Shown: positions 7,640-16,162 of the stretch, piece after piece
How positions within the stretch are numbered: the stretch's first letter is position 1
Layout of the letters: every line of letters begins with the position of its first letter
Assembly (NCBI RefSeq): GCF_022662575.1
Contig: NZ_JALBFU010000001.1
Coordinates: forward strand, 382,381 to 446,380
DNA: 64,000 nt
DNA from: Luteimonas aquatica
GTDB taxonomy: Bacteria; Pseudomonadota; Gammaproteobacteria; Xanthomonadales; Xanthomonadaceae
Direction: 5' to 3'
Notes under the pieces: model-generated
What the model was told of the DNA's origin: nothing
The model's database searches: none
Seen by the model: the letters and a program-made list of their open reading frames with translations, nothing else
Translations under genes and position numbers: made by a program

Positions 7640-8179
7640 TCAACCGGCGCGCTTGGCGGCCTTCTTGGCGGTCTTGCGCGTCGCCTTCTTGGCCGGCGCC
7701 TTCTTGGCGGCGGTCTTGCGCAGGGCAGGCTTGCGCGGGGCGGTGCCGCCCTGGCGGCGCAGCTCGGCGGTCAGGGCCTCCACGCGCTTGCTCAGGTCGG
7801 TCAGGTCGTCGCGGCCGGGCACGCCCAGCTTGGTCAGGGCACGCTGCACGCGGTCCTCGAACACCTTTTCCAGACGATCCCAGGTGTCGGTGGCGCGGCC
7901 GCGGGCCTGCTCGACGCGCTGCTCGACGGCATCGCGCACCACGTCGGCGCGGCCGCCGGCGATCTTGCGCGCGGCCTGCTCCAGGTTGAGGCCTTCCTTG
8001 ACCAGGTTCTCGAACAGCTTGCCGCCCTCGGCCTGGGCGCGGGAGAAGGCGCCGACGCCGGCGTGCCAGATCTGCTGCGCGGACTCGCTCAGCGACTTCT
8101 GCAGGCGCTCGGCCTGGGCCTGCAATTCAGGCTTGTTGGAGGCGGTCTTCTTGCTTGCGGTTTTCTTGAACTTGGCCAT
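7640..8179 (-). CDS. PhaF-type phasin with histone H1-like tail
   Basis: 179 residues. Residues 20-145 are a phasin-family helix bundle: QIWHAGVGAFSRAQAEG followed by the hallmark FENLVKEG, then coiled-coil heptads and a short leucine-zipper-like DDLTDLSKRVEALTAELR. The last 33 residues are a Lys/Ala tail (AAKKAPAKKATRKTAKK) like Pseudomonas PhaF. Known role of the family: coats PHA granules through the helical part and binds DNA through the tail, linking granules to the nucleoid. A short Lys-rich N-terminus (AKFKKTASKK) is also basic. It lies downstream of a patatin-type lipase on the same strand, which could act on stored lipid. Confidence 0.9.
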   Translation of the reverse strand: MAKFKKTASKKTASNKPELQAQAERLQKSLSESAQQIWHAGVGAFSRAQAEGGKLFENLVKEGLNLEQAARKIAGGRADVVRDAVEQRVEQARGRATDTWDRLEKVFEDRVQRALTKLGVPGRDDLTDLSKRVEALTAELRRQGGTAPRKPALRKTAAKKAPAKKATRKTAKKAAKRAG

Positions 8180-8274
8180 GTGCCCTCCCGGGGGCGTTCG
8201 TCTGCATTTGCGCGCATCGTCCGCGTCTTGTCTAGAGCATTCACACGATACCCCGCGCGCCGGGCGGGCCCGGC

Positions 8275-9543
8275 TTATGCCGACGCGCGGCTCCGGCGCC
8301 GGGGCGCGCGCTTGGCGATGACGCGCTCGGTGTCCTCGAGCGCGCGGCGCAGCCTGGCCGTGGTCTCGGTGCCGCGCGGGGGCAGCGGCGCCAGGCCGCT
8401 GAGGATGGTGCGGTGCGCGTCGTCGAGGATCTCCTCGCGCAGGCGCAGGCCGTGCGCGGCCAGCACCGGGCGCAGCTCGTCGGCGCGGCGGCGCAGCTCG
8501 TCCAGGGTATGGCGATAGGCCTGCTGGCAGACGCGGCGCCGCGAGGCGAAGCTGAAGAGGTTGGTGTGGAACAGCTCGCCGTCGTCGGAGTTGGCCTCGA
8601 ACACGAGCTGGTCCACGTCCGGGTACTGCTGGGCGTACTTGGCCAGGCCGACCTGCATGCGCGACTGCAGCAGGCTGCGGAAGGTCTGCGAGAGCACCGC
8701 CGGCAGGCCGGCTTCGGCCAGGCTGTAGTGGCCGGCGTTCGCCTTCCTGCCCTTGCCGTTGCCGTTGAAGGGCACCAGCGGGTTGATGCCGATCAGCAGG
8801 TCGATGCCGCGCTCGAGCAGCACCGAGGCGTGCATGGTGCGGCGCAGGGCGCCGTCGACGTAGTGGCGGCCGCGCAGCTCCACCGGCGGATACAGGCCGG
8901 GCAGGGCGGCGCTGGCCTGTACCGCCTGCGAGATCGGCACGTCGTCCCAGCCCTCGCCGCCGAAGACCACGGCCTCGCCGTTGTCCAGTTCGACGGCGAC
9001 CACGAACAGCTTGTTGGGCAGCTCGCGGAAATCGTTGCTGCGCCCGCGCCGGCTGAAGACCTCGCGCATGAAGCGCTCGACCTCGCTGTTGTCGAACAGT
9101 CCGGTCGGCACCAGGCCGCCGAAGCGCTCGATGATGTCCGACCAGCGTGCGTTGCGCGGATCCAGCAGCAGGCTGCGCCACCAGTCCAGGGTCAGGCGCG
9201 GCAGGCTGGCGGCGCGCTGCAGGTATTCGTACAGCGCCGGGCGCAGGAAGGTATCCGGCCGGAACTGGATGTCGCGGCTGTCGCCGGTGATGAAGACCCG
9301 GCACATCTCGTCGGTGCTGATGCGGTTGGCCAGGCCGGCGGCCAGGAAGGCGCCGCTGCTGACGCCGACGTAGCCGTCGAGATCGTTGAGATCCAGTCCC
9401 TCCAGCGCCTCGTCCAGCGCGCGCAGCGCGCCCAGTTCGTACATGCCCCCGATCGGGCCGCCGCCGGCGATGGCCAGGCCGATCCGGGCCGGCGGGCGTT
9501 TGCGGGATGGGGCGCGTCGCTGCGCCGAATGGAGTGAGAGCAT
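8275..9543 (-). CDS. Patatin-like phospholipase
   Basis: 422 residues, cytoplasmic. The patatin signature is complete: oxyanion-hole glycines GGGPIGG at 27-33, the nucleophile elbow G60-V-S62-S-G64 and the catalytic Asp in DGA at 230-232. Such Ser-Asp enzymes hydrolyse acyl esters of phospholipids or neutral lipids. The ATG at 9543 gives a start just before the basic stretch RRAPSRKRPPAR; upstream in-frame codons overlap the divergent gene's promoter. Downstream on the same strand is the PhaF-type phasin, so mobilisation of stored lipid or PHA-associated lipid is an attractive role, not shown. Substrate unknown. Confidence 0.9.
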   Translation of the reverse strand: MLSLHSAQRRAPSRKRPPARIGLAIAGGGPIGGMYELGALRALDEALEGLDLNDLDGYVGVSSGAFLAAGLANRISTDEMCRVFITGDSRDIQFRPDTFLRPALYEYLQRAASLPRLTLDWWRSLLLDPRNARWSDIIERFGGLVPTGLFDNSEVERFMREVFSRRGRSNDFRELPNKLFVVAVELDNGEAVVFGGEGWDDVPISQAVQASAALPGLYPPVELRGRHYVDGALRRTMHASVLLERGIDLLIGINPLVPFNGNGKGRKANAGHYSLAEAGLPAVLSQTFRSLLQSRMQVGLAKYAQQYPDVDQLVFEANSDDGELFHTNLFSFASRRRVCQQAYRHTLDELRRRADELRPVLAAHGLRLREEILDDAHRTILSGLAPLPPRGTETTARLRRALEDTERVIAKRAPRRRSRASA

Positions 9544-9628
9544 GCAGGTCGTGGCTTCCGTGAACCGGCGGAGTGTAGCCGATCCATCCCGGCTCGCCAG
9601 AAGCGGCGCGAGCGGGGAAAATACCGGC

Positions 9629-10345
9629 ATGGCCCGATCGCCCCTTGCCGCCAGGCTCGCGCGCCGCCTCGCCTGGCACCAGCGGCTGCAAGACCCCAGG
9701 CGCGAGCCGCGCAACCGCCTGCCCTGGCTGCCGGAGCTGCGGCGCTGGCAGACCGAGCGGCTGACGCGCAGCTTCCGGCGTTTCCTGGACGACCCCAGGC
9801 GCCGGCCGGCGGCCGAGTTCTTCCTCAGCGACGTCTACGGCGACCGCGATTTCACCCGCCGCGATGCCGACATCGCCCGCGTGCTGCCGATGATGCAGCG
9901 GCTGCTGCCCAAGCGGCTGCTGGAGACCGTGGCCGACGCCATCGAGCTGGGCGTGCTCTCGCACGCGCTGGACCTGCGCATGGCCGAGGCGCTGCAGGCG
10001 CTGGCCCCGCGCCGCAAGCGCCTGGACGCGGCGCTGTACGGCGAGGCCTACCGGGCGATCGGGCTGCCGCGCCTGCGCGCCCGCCAGATCGGACTGATCC
10101 GCAGCGTCGGCGCGGGTTTCGGGCGGGCCCTGAAGATGCCCGGCGTGGCGGCGCTGCTGGCGTTCTCGCGCGGCCCGGCCAAGCTGGCGGGGCTGAGCGA
10201 ACTGCAGGGCTTCCTGGAGCGCGGCTACGCCGCCTTCGAGGCGCTGGGCAATGCCGACAGGTTCGTGGCCGAGATCGAACGCGACGAGCGCGAGGTGTCG
10301 CGGAAGCTGTTCGAAGGCGCGCAGGATCCGTTCTCGCCGGATTGA
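9629..10345 (+). CDS. FFLEEVY-type conserved protein, function unknown
   Basis: 238 residues, Arg/Leu-rich and helical. It contains AAEFFLSDVYGDRDFTRRDADIARVLP near residues 61-87 (given here in parts: FFLSDVYG, then RRDADIARVLPMM), a motif I associate with an uncharacterised proteobacterial family often annotated FFLEEVY. No signal peptide or membrane segment. It is divergent from the patatin gene with 85 bases between starts, so a shared promoter region is likely. In this neighbourhood a link to lipid storage is possible but not supported by any motif. Confidence 0.75.
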   Translation: MARSPLAARLARRLAWHQRLQDPRREPRNRLPWLPELRRWQTERLTRSFRRFLDDPRRRPAAEFFLSDVYGDRDFTRRDADIARVLPMMQRLLPKRLLETVADAIELGVLSHALDLRMAEALQALAPRRKRLDAALYGEAYRAIGLPRLRARQIGLIRSVGAGFGRALKMPGVAALLAFSRGPAKLAGLSELQGFLERGYAAFEALGNADRFVAEIERDEREVSRKLFEGAQDPFSPD

Positions 10346-10372
10346 ATCGCGCGTGTCGGACGAGGCCGTCGC

Positions 10373-10626
10373 CTATCTGCGGAACTCCGTCGGGCGCTCC
10401 AACTGGTAGATCGCATCGCTGAGGTCGTCCATCTTGGCCGAGACCAGCGCCTGGGCGTCGTACAGGCCGCGGTTGTAGAAATAGCCGCCAATCTCCTCGG
10501 CGAGGAAGTCGAGCAGGATTCGGCGTCGAAGCGGCCGAGGTCCTGCTTCAGTTCCTGCTGGAAGTACAGCTGCAGCCTGCGGACGATGGCCGCCTTCTCG
10601 GCTTCCGAGAACGCGATGCCGGGCAT
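10373..10626 (-). pseudogene. DUF2164 protein, broken by a one-base frameshift
   Basis: Reading from ATG 10626 gives MPGIAFSEAEKAAIVRRL then LGRFDAE, the start of a DUF2164 protein. After the GAA codon near 10518 the frame is lost; the remaining family sequence (LLDFLAEEIGGYFYNRGLYD, then ALVSAKMDDLSDAIYQLE) continues in another frame to a TAG at 10373-10375. Inserting one base in the run GGATTC (to GGAATTC on the plus strand) would restore an intact protein of about 84 residues. The part after the break is uninterrupted and family-like, so the lesion is recent or a sequencing error. The gene starts 2 bases after the granule-protein gene at 10629 and is probably co-transcribed with it. Confidence 0.8.
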
Positions 10627-10628
10627 GC

Positions 10629-10901
10629 TCAGAACTTCTCGTCGAGCACGCGCCGGATTTCCTTCTCCACCGTGCCCTGCAGCGCCGAGAGCAGGAAGCC
10701 GAGCTTGGCGGTGACGTGCAGCTGCTTGGGGGCGAGCGCGATCTTGCCGTCGACGCCGCTGCGCGAGAAGTTCATGGTGTCTCCGTCCCAGCCGTATTCG
10801 AAATCGAAGCGCTGGGCGAGCTTCTTGGCCACGTCCTCGACGGCCTTGCGCGCCTTGGCGTGGGAGAGGGAATGCTGGTGGCGGATGTCGATGCCGGCCA
10901 T
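10629..10901 (-). CDS. Polyhydroxyalkanoate granule-region protein (PF09650-like)
   Basis: 90 residues. The sequence starts MAGIDIRHQHSLSHAKAR and continues with AVEDVAKKLAQRFDFEYGW and LHVTAKLGFLLSAL, matching the small family annotated as polyhydroxyalkanoic acid system or granule-region proteins. Its biochemical role is not well defined. It is the first gene of a two-gene unit with the DUF2164 gene and is divergent from the FHA protein gene. Together with two PhaF-like phasins it argues that this organism makes PHA or similar granules. Confidence 0.8.
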   Translation of the reverse strand: MAGIDIRHQHSLSHAKARKAVEDVAKKLAQRFDFEYGWDGDTMNFSRSGVDGKIALAPKQLHVTAKLGFLLSALQGTVEKEIRRVLDEKF

Positions 10902-10995
10902 GCGTGGCTCCGTGCTGCGTGAGGGAGGTATTCTGCGTCGGTCCGGGGCCGGCTCCAAGCCCGGCGCGGGAGCGGGCATGGTAGATTGCCGCCGC

Positions 10996-11817
10996 ATGGA
11001 ATCCCTGAAACTGCGCTTCGTCGGCCGCGACCGGCCCGAGCTGACGCTCGGCGTCGGCATGCACGGCATCGGCCCGGGCGGCGGCGACGCCGTCGGCCTG
11101 GTGGACGAATCGCAGCCCTCGCTGGTGCGCTTCTGCGTGGACCGGCGCGGCATCTGGCTGACCGTGGCCGACGGGGTGCGCGGGGTGCACGTGAACGGGC
11201 GCGAGATCCGCCGCATGGCCATGCTGCGCGTGGGCGATGCGATCTATGTCGACGGCATGGAGATGCGGCTGGTGGGCGCGCAGCCGCCGCCGGTGCCGGA
11301 GAAGCTGCCCAAGGACGCGGGCGAAGGCGCGGAAACCGCGGACGGCGCGCGCATCCTGCTGCGCGGCGTCGGCGGGCAGTACCACGGACGCAGTTTCACC
11401 CTGGAGCGCTCGCGTCTGGTCGGGCGCACGGACGAGGCGGACATCCGCATCGACGATCCGGCCTTCGCCGACCGTCACGCGCGCCTGGAGCTGGCGGGCG
11501 ACCGGGTCGTGCTGCGCGACCTGGGGTCGGTGGACGGCAGCGTGGTCAACGGCGAGCCGGTGCGCAACGCCTGGCTGCAGCCAGGCGACCAGATCGTGTT
11601 CGACGCGCACCACCGCTTCGTGATCGAGGCGCCGGCGCTGCGCCGTCCCGAACGCGAGGCCCGGCTGGCGCCGGTGGACGAGCAGCTGTTCGACCTGGAA
11701 GCGCCCCTCGATGCCGGCAAGGCGCGCTCGCCGGCCTGGCGGCTGCCGTGGCTGCTGCTGGCGGCGCTGGTGCTGGCGGGACTGCTGTCGCTGCTGCTGC
11801 TGTTCGGGACCGCATAG
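10996..11817 (+). CDS. FHA-domain membrane protein
   Basis: 273 residues. A C-terminal FHA domain (about 120-210) shows the core signature GRTDEADIRI, then DRHARLEL and LGSVDGSVVNG. An N-terminal half (1-95) with VHVNGREIRR looks like a second, degenerate FHA fold. The C-terminus ends in a single membrane helix (about 247-270), which places the FHA domains in the cytoplasm as a tail-anchored protein. FHA domains bind phosphothreonine peptides; no kinase gene is adjacent. An ATG at 10978 would add six residues. The gene converges on msrQ with 16 bases between stops. Confidence 0.82.
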   Translation: MESLKLRFVGRDRPELTLGVGMHGIGPGGGDAVGLVDESQPSLVRFCVDRRGIWLTVADGVRGVHVNGREIRRMAMLRVGDAIYVDGMEMRLVGAQPPPVPEKLPKDAGEGAETADGARILLRGVGGQYHGRSFTLERSRLVGRTDEADIRIDDPAFADRHARLELAGDRVVLRDLGSVDGSVVNGEPVRNAWLQPGDQIVFDAHHRFVIEAPALRRPEREARLAPVDEQLFDLEAPLDAGKARSPAWRLPWLLLAALVLAGLLSLLLLFGTA

Positions 11818-11833
11818 CGACCCGGGCGCGGCT

Positions 11834-12526
11834 CTAGGTGCTTGTCCGGGCGTTCGGCCGCGCGCTGCCTGCGGGCGCCGACGATGTCTTTTCGGCCTTG
11901 AAGGCACTCGCCAGCCTGCGCGCCCGCAGCCACTTGTATCCCCGCCACCCCAGCAGCACGGCCAGGATGGTCGCGTACAGCAGCGGCTCGCGGATGTCTG
12001 ACTTCACCAGCCACCAGAAATGCAGCACCGCGAGCACGCCGATGGCGTAGACCAGCTTGTGCAGGCGCCCCCAATTGCGGCCCAGGCGCCGGATCCAGCC
12101 CTTGGTGGAGGTGATCGCCAGCGGCAGCAACAGCAGCCAGGCGGCGAAGCCGACGGTGATGTAGGGGCGCTTGGCGATCTCCTCGAAGATCTGCGTCCAG
12201 TAGCTGCGCAGGTCCAGCAGCAGATAGGCGGCGAAATGCAGCGTCGCGTAGGCGAAGGCGTACAGGCCGAGCATGCGCCGGAAGCGGATCAGCACCGCCT
12301 GGCCGGTGAGCTGGCGCAGCGGCGTGACGGCCAGCGCGATCATCAGCAGGCGCAGCGCCCACAGGCCGAGCCGGTGCTCGATCTCGGCCACCGGATCGGC
12401 GCCCAGGGCGTCGCTGCCGCTGGTGTAGACGGCCCAGAACTGCCAGCCCAGGATCGCCAGCGGCGTGAGCGCGGCGAGATGGACGAGGGTCTTGGCGACG
12501 ATGATGCGCAGGGGCGTAGGAGGCAT
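11834..12526 (-). CDS. msrQ: MsrQ, haem-binding membrane subunit of methionine sulfoxide reductase
   Basis: 230 residues with about six membrane helices, of the ferric-reductase-like (YedZ) family. The conserved haem-ligand histidines are in YATLHFAAY and in the NWGRLHKLVY and LHFWWLVK segments. It passes electrons from quinones or flavin to MsrP in the periplasm, which repairs oxidised methionine in envelope proteins. It follows msrP on the same strand after 62 bases, the usual operon order. A charged C-terminal tail of about 25 residues is weakly conserved-looking. Confidence 0.93.
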   Translation of the reverse strand: MPPTPLRIIVAKTLVHLAALTPLAILGWQFWAVYTSGSDALGADPVAEIEHRLGLWALRLLMIALAVTPLRQLTGQAVLIRFRRMLGLYAFAYATLHFAAYLLLDLRSYWTQIFEEIAKRPYITVGFAAWLLLLPLAITSTKGWIRRLGRNWGRLHKLVYAIGVLAVLHFWWLVKSDIREPLLYATILAVLLGWRGYKWLRARRLASAFKAEKTSSAPAGSARPNARTST

Positions 12527-12588
12527 GGGGGCTGGATTGTCGAATGTTCCCTAGCGGGCTCTCGCGTCGCGCAAGCGCGGGCGGAAAA

Positions 12589-13569
12589 CTAGAACCATTT
12601 CTTCAGGTCCAGGCCCGAGTACAGGGAGGCGACCTGCGGCGCGTAGCCGTTGAAGATCCGCGTCGGGATGCGTTCGGCGAACAGGTTGCCGCTCTTGCCG
12701 GCGATGCGCCGCTCGGTCTTCTGGCTCCAGCGCGGATGGTCGACGTTCGGGTTGACGTTGCTGAAGAACCCGTATTCCGAGGGCTGCAGGTCGTGCCAGG
12801 CGGTTTCGGGCATCTTCTCCACGAACTTGATCTCAACGATCGACTTGATGCCCTTGAAGCCGTACTTCCACGGCACCACCAGCCGCAGCGGCGCGCCGTT
12901 CTGCTGCGGCAGCGCCTTGCCGTACAGGCCGGTGGCCAGCAGGGTCAGCGGGTGCATGGCCTCGTCCATGCGCAGGCCCTCGCGATAGGGCCAGTTGATC
13001 GAGGAATAGCGCACGCCCGGCATCTGCTGCGGGTCGGCGAGCGAGGTGAAGGCGACGTACTTGGCCTTGGAGGTCGGCTCGAATTTCTTCAGCACCTCCG
13101 CCAGCGGCACGCCCAGCCAGGGGATCACCATCGACCAGCCCTCCACGCAGCGCATGCGGTAGATGCGCTCCTCCGGCTTCAGGCCCTTGAGCAGGTCCTC
13201 CAGCGCGATCTTGCCGGGCTTGGCGCATTCGCCGCCCACCGCCACCGACCAGGGCGAGGTGCGCAGCGTGCGCGCCGCGCGCGAGGGGTCGTTCTTGCCG
13301 GTGCCGAACTCGTAGAAGTTGTTGTAGCCGGTGACGTCCTGGTAGCGGGTCAGCTCCTCGTCGGTGCGGAAGCCGGACCTGGCCTGTTCCGGGCTGATGG
13401 CCACTTTCGGCGCCGGAGGGGGCTCGGCGCGGGAACAGGCGCTCAGGGCCAGGGCGGGGCTGGCGGCAAGGGCGGTGAGCAGGCGGCGGCGCTGGCGGTA
13501 GACCGACTCGTCGGTCACGTCCGCGGCGGGGATGCGCAGGGCGTCGCTCAAAGCGGTTTTCGGGGACAT
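12589..13569 (-). CDS. msrP: MsrP, periplasmic molybdenum methionine sulfoxide reductase
   Basis: 326 residues. An RQRRRLL twin-arginine-type export signal at 25-31 precedes a hydrophobic stretch, fitting Tat export of a folded molybdopterin enzyme. The sulfite-oxidase fold follows, with the molybdenum ligand Cys141 in [10 protein letters not shown]. It reduces methionine sulfoxide residues in periplasmic proteins using electrons from MsrQ. The ATG at 13569 has CGGAG upstream; the longer frame runs through non-coding sequence. The signal region ends in LSAC, which could be read as a lipobox, although MsrP is usually soluble. Divergent from serC, with about 140 bases between starts. Confidence 0.95.
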   Translation of the reverse strand: MSPKTALSDALRIPAADVTDESVYRQRRRLLTALAASPALALSACSRAEPPPAPKVAISPEQARSGFRTDEELTRYQDVTGYNNFYEFGTGKNDPSRAARTLRTSPWSVAVGGECAKPGKIALEDLLKGLKPEERIYRMRCVEGWSMVIPWLGVPLAEVLKKFEPTSKAKYVAFTSLADPQQMPGVRYSSINWPYREGLRMDEAMHPLTLLATGLYGKALPQQNGAPLRLVVPWKYGFKGIKSIVEIKFVEKMPETAWHDLQPSEYGFFSNVNPNVDHPRWSQKTERRIAGKSGNLFAERIPTRIFNGYAPQVASLYSGLDLKKWF

Positions 13570-13709
13570 GGCGGAACTCCGGGACTCGTCACCAGCATAG
13601 AGGCCGCGACCGGGGGAAAAGTTGCGCGCAAAACCATTGCGCAGCCCGGTGCTGCACTGCGGCATACTAGCCGGCCACGCAGCCAGCGGACGAATCGGGA
13701 ACTCCACAC

Positions 13710-14825
13710 ATGTCGCGCGCCTACAACTTCGCCGCCGGACCGGCGGCGCTGCCTGAAGCGGTCCTGAAAACGGCGCAGGAGGAGTTGCTGGAGTGGCGCC
13801 AGGCCGGCGCCTCGATCGTGGAGCTGAGCCACCGCGGCCCGGAATTCCTGCAGGTGGCGGCCGAAGCCGAAGCCGACCTGCGCCGGCTGCTCGCCGTCCC
13901 GGACGACTACGCGGTGCTGTTCCTGGCCGGCGGCGCCACCACGCAGCAGGCGCTGATCGCGCTGAACTTCGCCGCGCCCGGACAGAAGGCCGATTACGTG
14001 GTCACCGGGCACTGGGGCAAGACCGCGCTCAAGCAGGTGAAGCCCTACGTCGACAGCAACGTCGCCGCCAGCGGCGAGGGCGACGGTTTCCGCAGCATCC
14101 CCGCGCGCGCCGGCTGGCGGCTGTCGGAGGATGCCGCCTACGTGCACATCACCGCCAACGAGACCATCCACGGCATCGAGTTCCGCCCGGGCTGGGGCGG
14201 CAAGGCGGACAACGACGCGATCCCGGACGTGGGCGAGGTACCCCTGTTCGCCGATTTCAGCTCCAGCATCGCTTCCGAGCCGCTGGACGTGTCGCGCTAC
14301 GGGCTGATCTACGGCGGCGCGCAGAAGAATCTCGGCCCGGTCGGCGTGAGCGTGCTGATCGTGCGCCGCGACCTGCTCGAGCGCGCCGGCCAGCCGCGTG
14401 CGGACATCTTCAACTACGCCTCGCACCTGAAGGCGGAGTCGATGCTCAATACCCCGCCCAGCTACAACTGGTACCTGGCCGGGCTGGTCTTCAAGTGGAT
14501 GCTGGCCGAGGGCGGGGTGGAGGAGTTCGCGCGCCGCAGCCAGGAGAAGTCGCGGCTGCTGTACGCCACCATCGACGGCTCCGGCGGCTTCTACCGCAAC
14601 GACGTCGACCCGTCGGTGCGCTCGCGCATGAACGTGCCGTTCTTCCTGCACGACGAGGCGCTCAACGACCGCTTCCTGGCCGACGCCCGCGAGGCGGGGC
14701 TGATCTCGCTCAAGGGCCACAAGGTGCTGGGCGGCATGCGCGCCTCGATCTACAACGCCATGCCGGTGGAAGGCGTGCGCGCCCTGGCCGCCTTCATGCA
14801 GGATTTCCAGAAGCGGTATGGGTGA
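13710..14825 (+). CDS. serC: Phosphoserine aminotransferase
   Basis: 371 residues, full length for SerC. It begins [14 protein letters not shown], a family hallmark, and has the PLP-binding Lys206 in [11 protein letters not shown]. It converts 3-phosphohydroxypyruvate and glutamate to phosphoserine and 2-oxoglutarate, and serves also in pyridoxal phosphate synthesis. The first gene of the serC-pheA-hisC-aroA cluster, an order typical of gammaproteobacteria and Pseudomonas relatives. The ATG at 13710 follows a short spacer after a divergent promoter region shared with msrP. The next gene is 149 bases on, with two strong hairpins between. Confidence 0.97.
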   Translation: MSRAYNFAAGPAALPEAVLKTAQEELLEWRQAGASIVELSHRGPEFLQVAAEAEADLRRLLAVPDDYAVLFLAGGATTQQALIALNFAAPGQKADYVVTGHWGKTALKQVKPYVDSNVAASGEGDGFRSIPARAGWRLSEDAAYVHITANETIHGIEFRPGWGGKADNDAIPDVGEVPLFADFSSSIASEPLDVSRYGLIYGGAQKNLGPVGVSVLIVRRDLLERAGQPRADIFNYASHLKAESMLNTPPSYNWYLAGLVFKWMLAEGGVEEFARRSQEKSRLLYATIDGSGGFYRNDVDPSVRSRMNVPFFLHDEALNDRFLADAREAGLISLKGHKVLGGMRASIYNAMPVEGVRALAAFMQDFQKRYG

Positions 14826-14839
14826 ACCGGGGCGAGCCC

Positions 14840-14890
14840 GGCGCGGCATGCCGCGCCGCCCCGGCGAACGCCCGGCCATGGATGGCCGGG
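14840..14890 (+). terminator. Two strong hairpins between serC and pheA
   Basis: A perfect 18-bp palindrome (14840-14857) and a 9-bp stem with a 2-base loop (14871-14890). No U tract follows either. They could attenuate or process the serC-pheA transcript; I see no leader peptide rich in Phe, so classic attenuation is not indicated. Confidence 0.45.
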
Positions 14891-14974
14891 CAGGACCCTC
14901 CGAAGCCAAAGTGAGCCGCGCCATGGACGGCAGCAAGATCCGCCCAACGACATCAAACGCGATCCACAATCCCC

Positions 14975-16162
14975 ATGGCCGATAAGCCCAAAAAACCCAA
15001 GCCCGCCGCCAAGAAGTCCGCCGCCAAGTCCGCGGCCGCCAAGGCAAAGGCGAAAACCCCCGCCTCCGCCCCGGCGCCCGACCCCAAGCCCGACCTGCTC
15101 GCCGTCCGCGCGCAGATCGACGGCATCGACAACCGCATCCAGTCGCTGATCGCCGAGCGCGCGCAGTTCGCGCAGCAGGTCGGCAAGGCCAAGGGCAAGC
15201 TGGCGGCCGCGGTGGAGTACTACCGTCCCGAGCGCGAGGCGCAGGTGCTGCGGCGCGTGGTCGACCGCAACGACGGGCCGCTCTCGGACGAGGTGCTGGT
15301 GCGCCTGTTCCGCGAGATCATGTCCGCCTGCCTGGCGCAGCAGGAGCCGCTGAAGATCGGCTACCTCGGCCCAGAAGGCACCTTCTCGCAGCAGGCGGTG
15401 CACAAGCACTTCGGCCACTCGGCCAAGGGCCTGCCACTGTCGAGCGTGGAAGAGGTGTTCAGCGAGGTCGCCTCCGGCGCCGCCGACTTCGGCGTGGTGC
15501 CGGTGGAGAACTCCAGCCAGGGCACGATCCAGTCCACGCTCGACCTGTTCCTGACCTCGCCGCTGCACATCTGCGGCGAGGTCGAGCTGCGCGTGCACCA
15601 GTACCTGATGTCGCGCAGCGGCCACCTGGAGGACGTCGAACGCGTGTACTCGCACCGCCTGTCGCTGGCGCAATGCGGCGGCTGGCTGCGGCGCAACCTG
15701 CCCAAGGTGCAGAAGGAGGCGGTGGTCAGCAACGCCGACGCCGCGCGCCGCGCGCGCAACGCCGACGACTCGGCGGCCATCGCCAGCGAGAACGCCGCGC
15801 ACGTCTACGGGCTGAAGATCATCGCCGGCCCGATCGAGGACTACAGCGACAACACCACGCGCTTCCTGGTGATCGGCCGCAACACCTTCCCGTCCTCGGG
15901 CAACGACCGCACCTCGCTGCTGGTGTTCATCCGCGACCAGCCGGGCGCGCTCTACAAGATCCTCGAGCCGCTGGCGCGCCGCAACATCAGCATGAACCGC
16001 ATCGAGTCGCGGCCCGACCACGGCGCGCTGTGGCAGTACGCCTTCTTCATCGACGTCAGCGGCCACGCCGACGAGTCGCCGCTCAAGGACGCGCTGTCGG
16101 AGATCGACAGCTTCGCCGGCGAGGTGCGCGTGCTCGGCTCCTACCCGGTCGCGGTGCCGTGA
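14975..16162 (+). CDS. pheA: Chorismate mutase / prephenate dehydratase (P-protein)
   Basis: 395 residues. Residues 41-122 are an AroQ-type chorismate mutase (VRAQIDGIDNRIQSLIAER), 126-300 the prephenate dehydratase (IGYLGPEGTFS; TTRF at 294-297), and 311-395 an ACT domain with GAL at 324-326 and ESRP at 344-347, the phenylalanine-binding site that gives feedback inhibition. It makes phenylpyruvate from chorismate in the cytoplasm. Unusual is a 40-residue Lys/Ala/Pro-rich leader before the mutase, like a histone H1 tail. Its stop overlaps the GTG start of hisC by 4 bases, implying translational coupling. Confidence 0.96.
   Translation: MADKPKKPKPAAKKSAAKSAAAKAKAKTPASAPAPDPKPDLLAVRAQIDGIDNRIQSLIAERAQFAQQVGKAKGKLAAAVEYYRPEREAQVLRRVVDRNDGPLSDEVLVRLFREIMSACLAQQEPLKIGYLGPEGTFSQQAVHKHFGHSAKGLPLSSVEEVFSEVASGAADFGVVPVENSSQGTIQSTLDLFLTSPLHICGEVELRVHQYLMSRSGHLEDVERVYSHRLSLAQCGGWLRRNLPKVQKEAVVSNADAARRARNADDSAAIASENAAHVYGLKIIAGPIEDYSDNTTRFLVIGRNTFPSSGNDRTSLLVFIRDQPGALYKILEPLARRNISMNRIESRPDHGALWQYAFFIDVSGHADESPLKDALSEIDSFAGEVRVLGSYPVAVP

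Noticed and set aside
13404-13569. Reading the MsrP signal as a lipoprotein signal because of LSAC.
   Set aside because: The twin-arginine stretch and family knowledge favour ordinary Tat export; a lipobox match by chance is common in Ala-rich signals.
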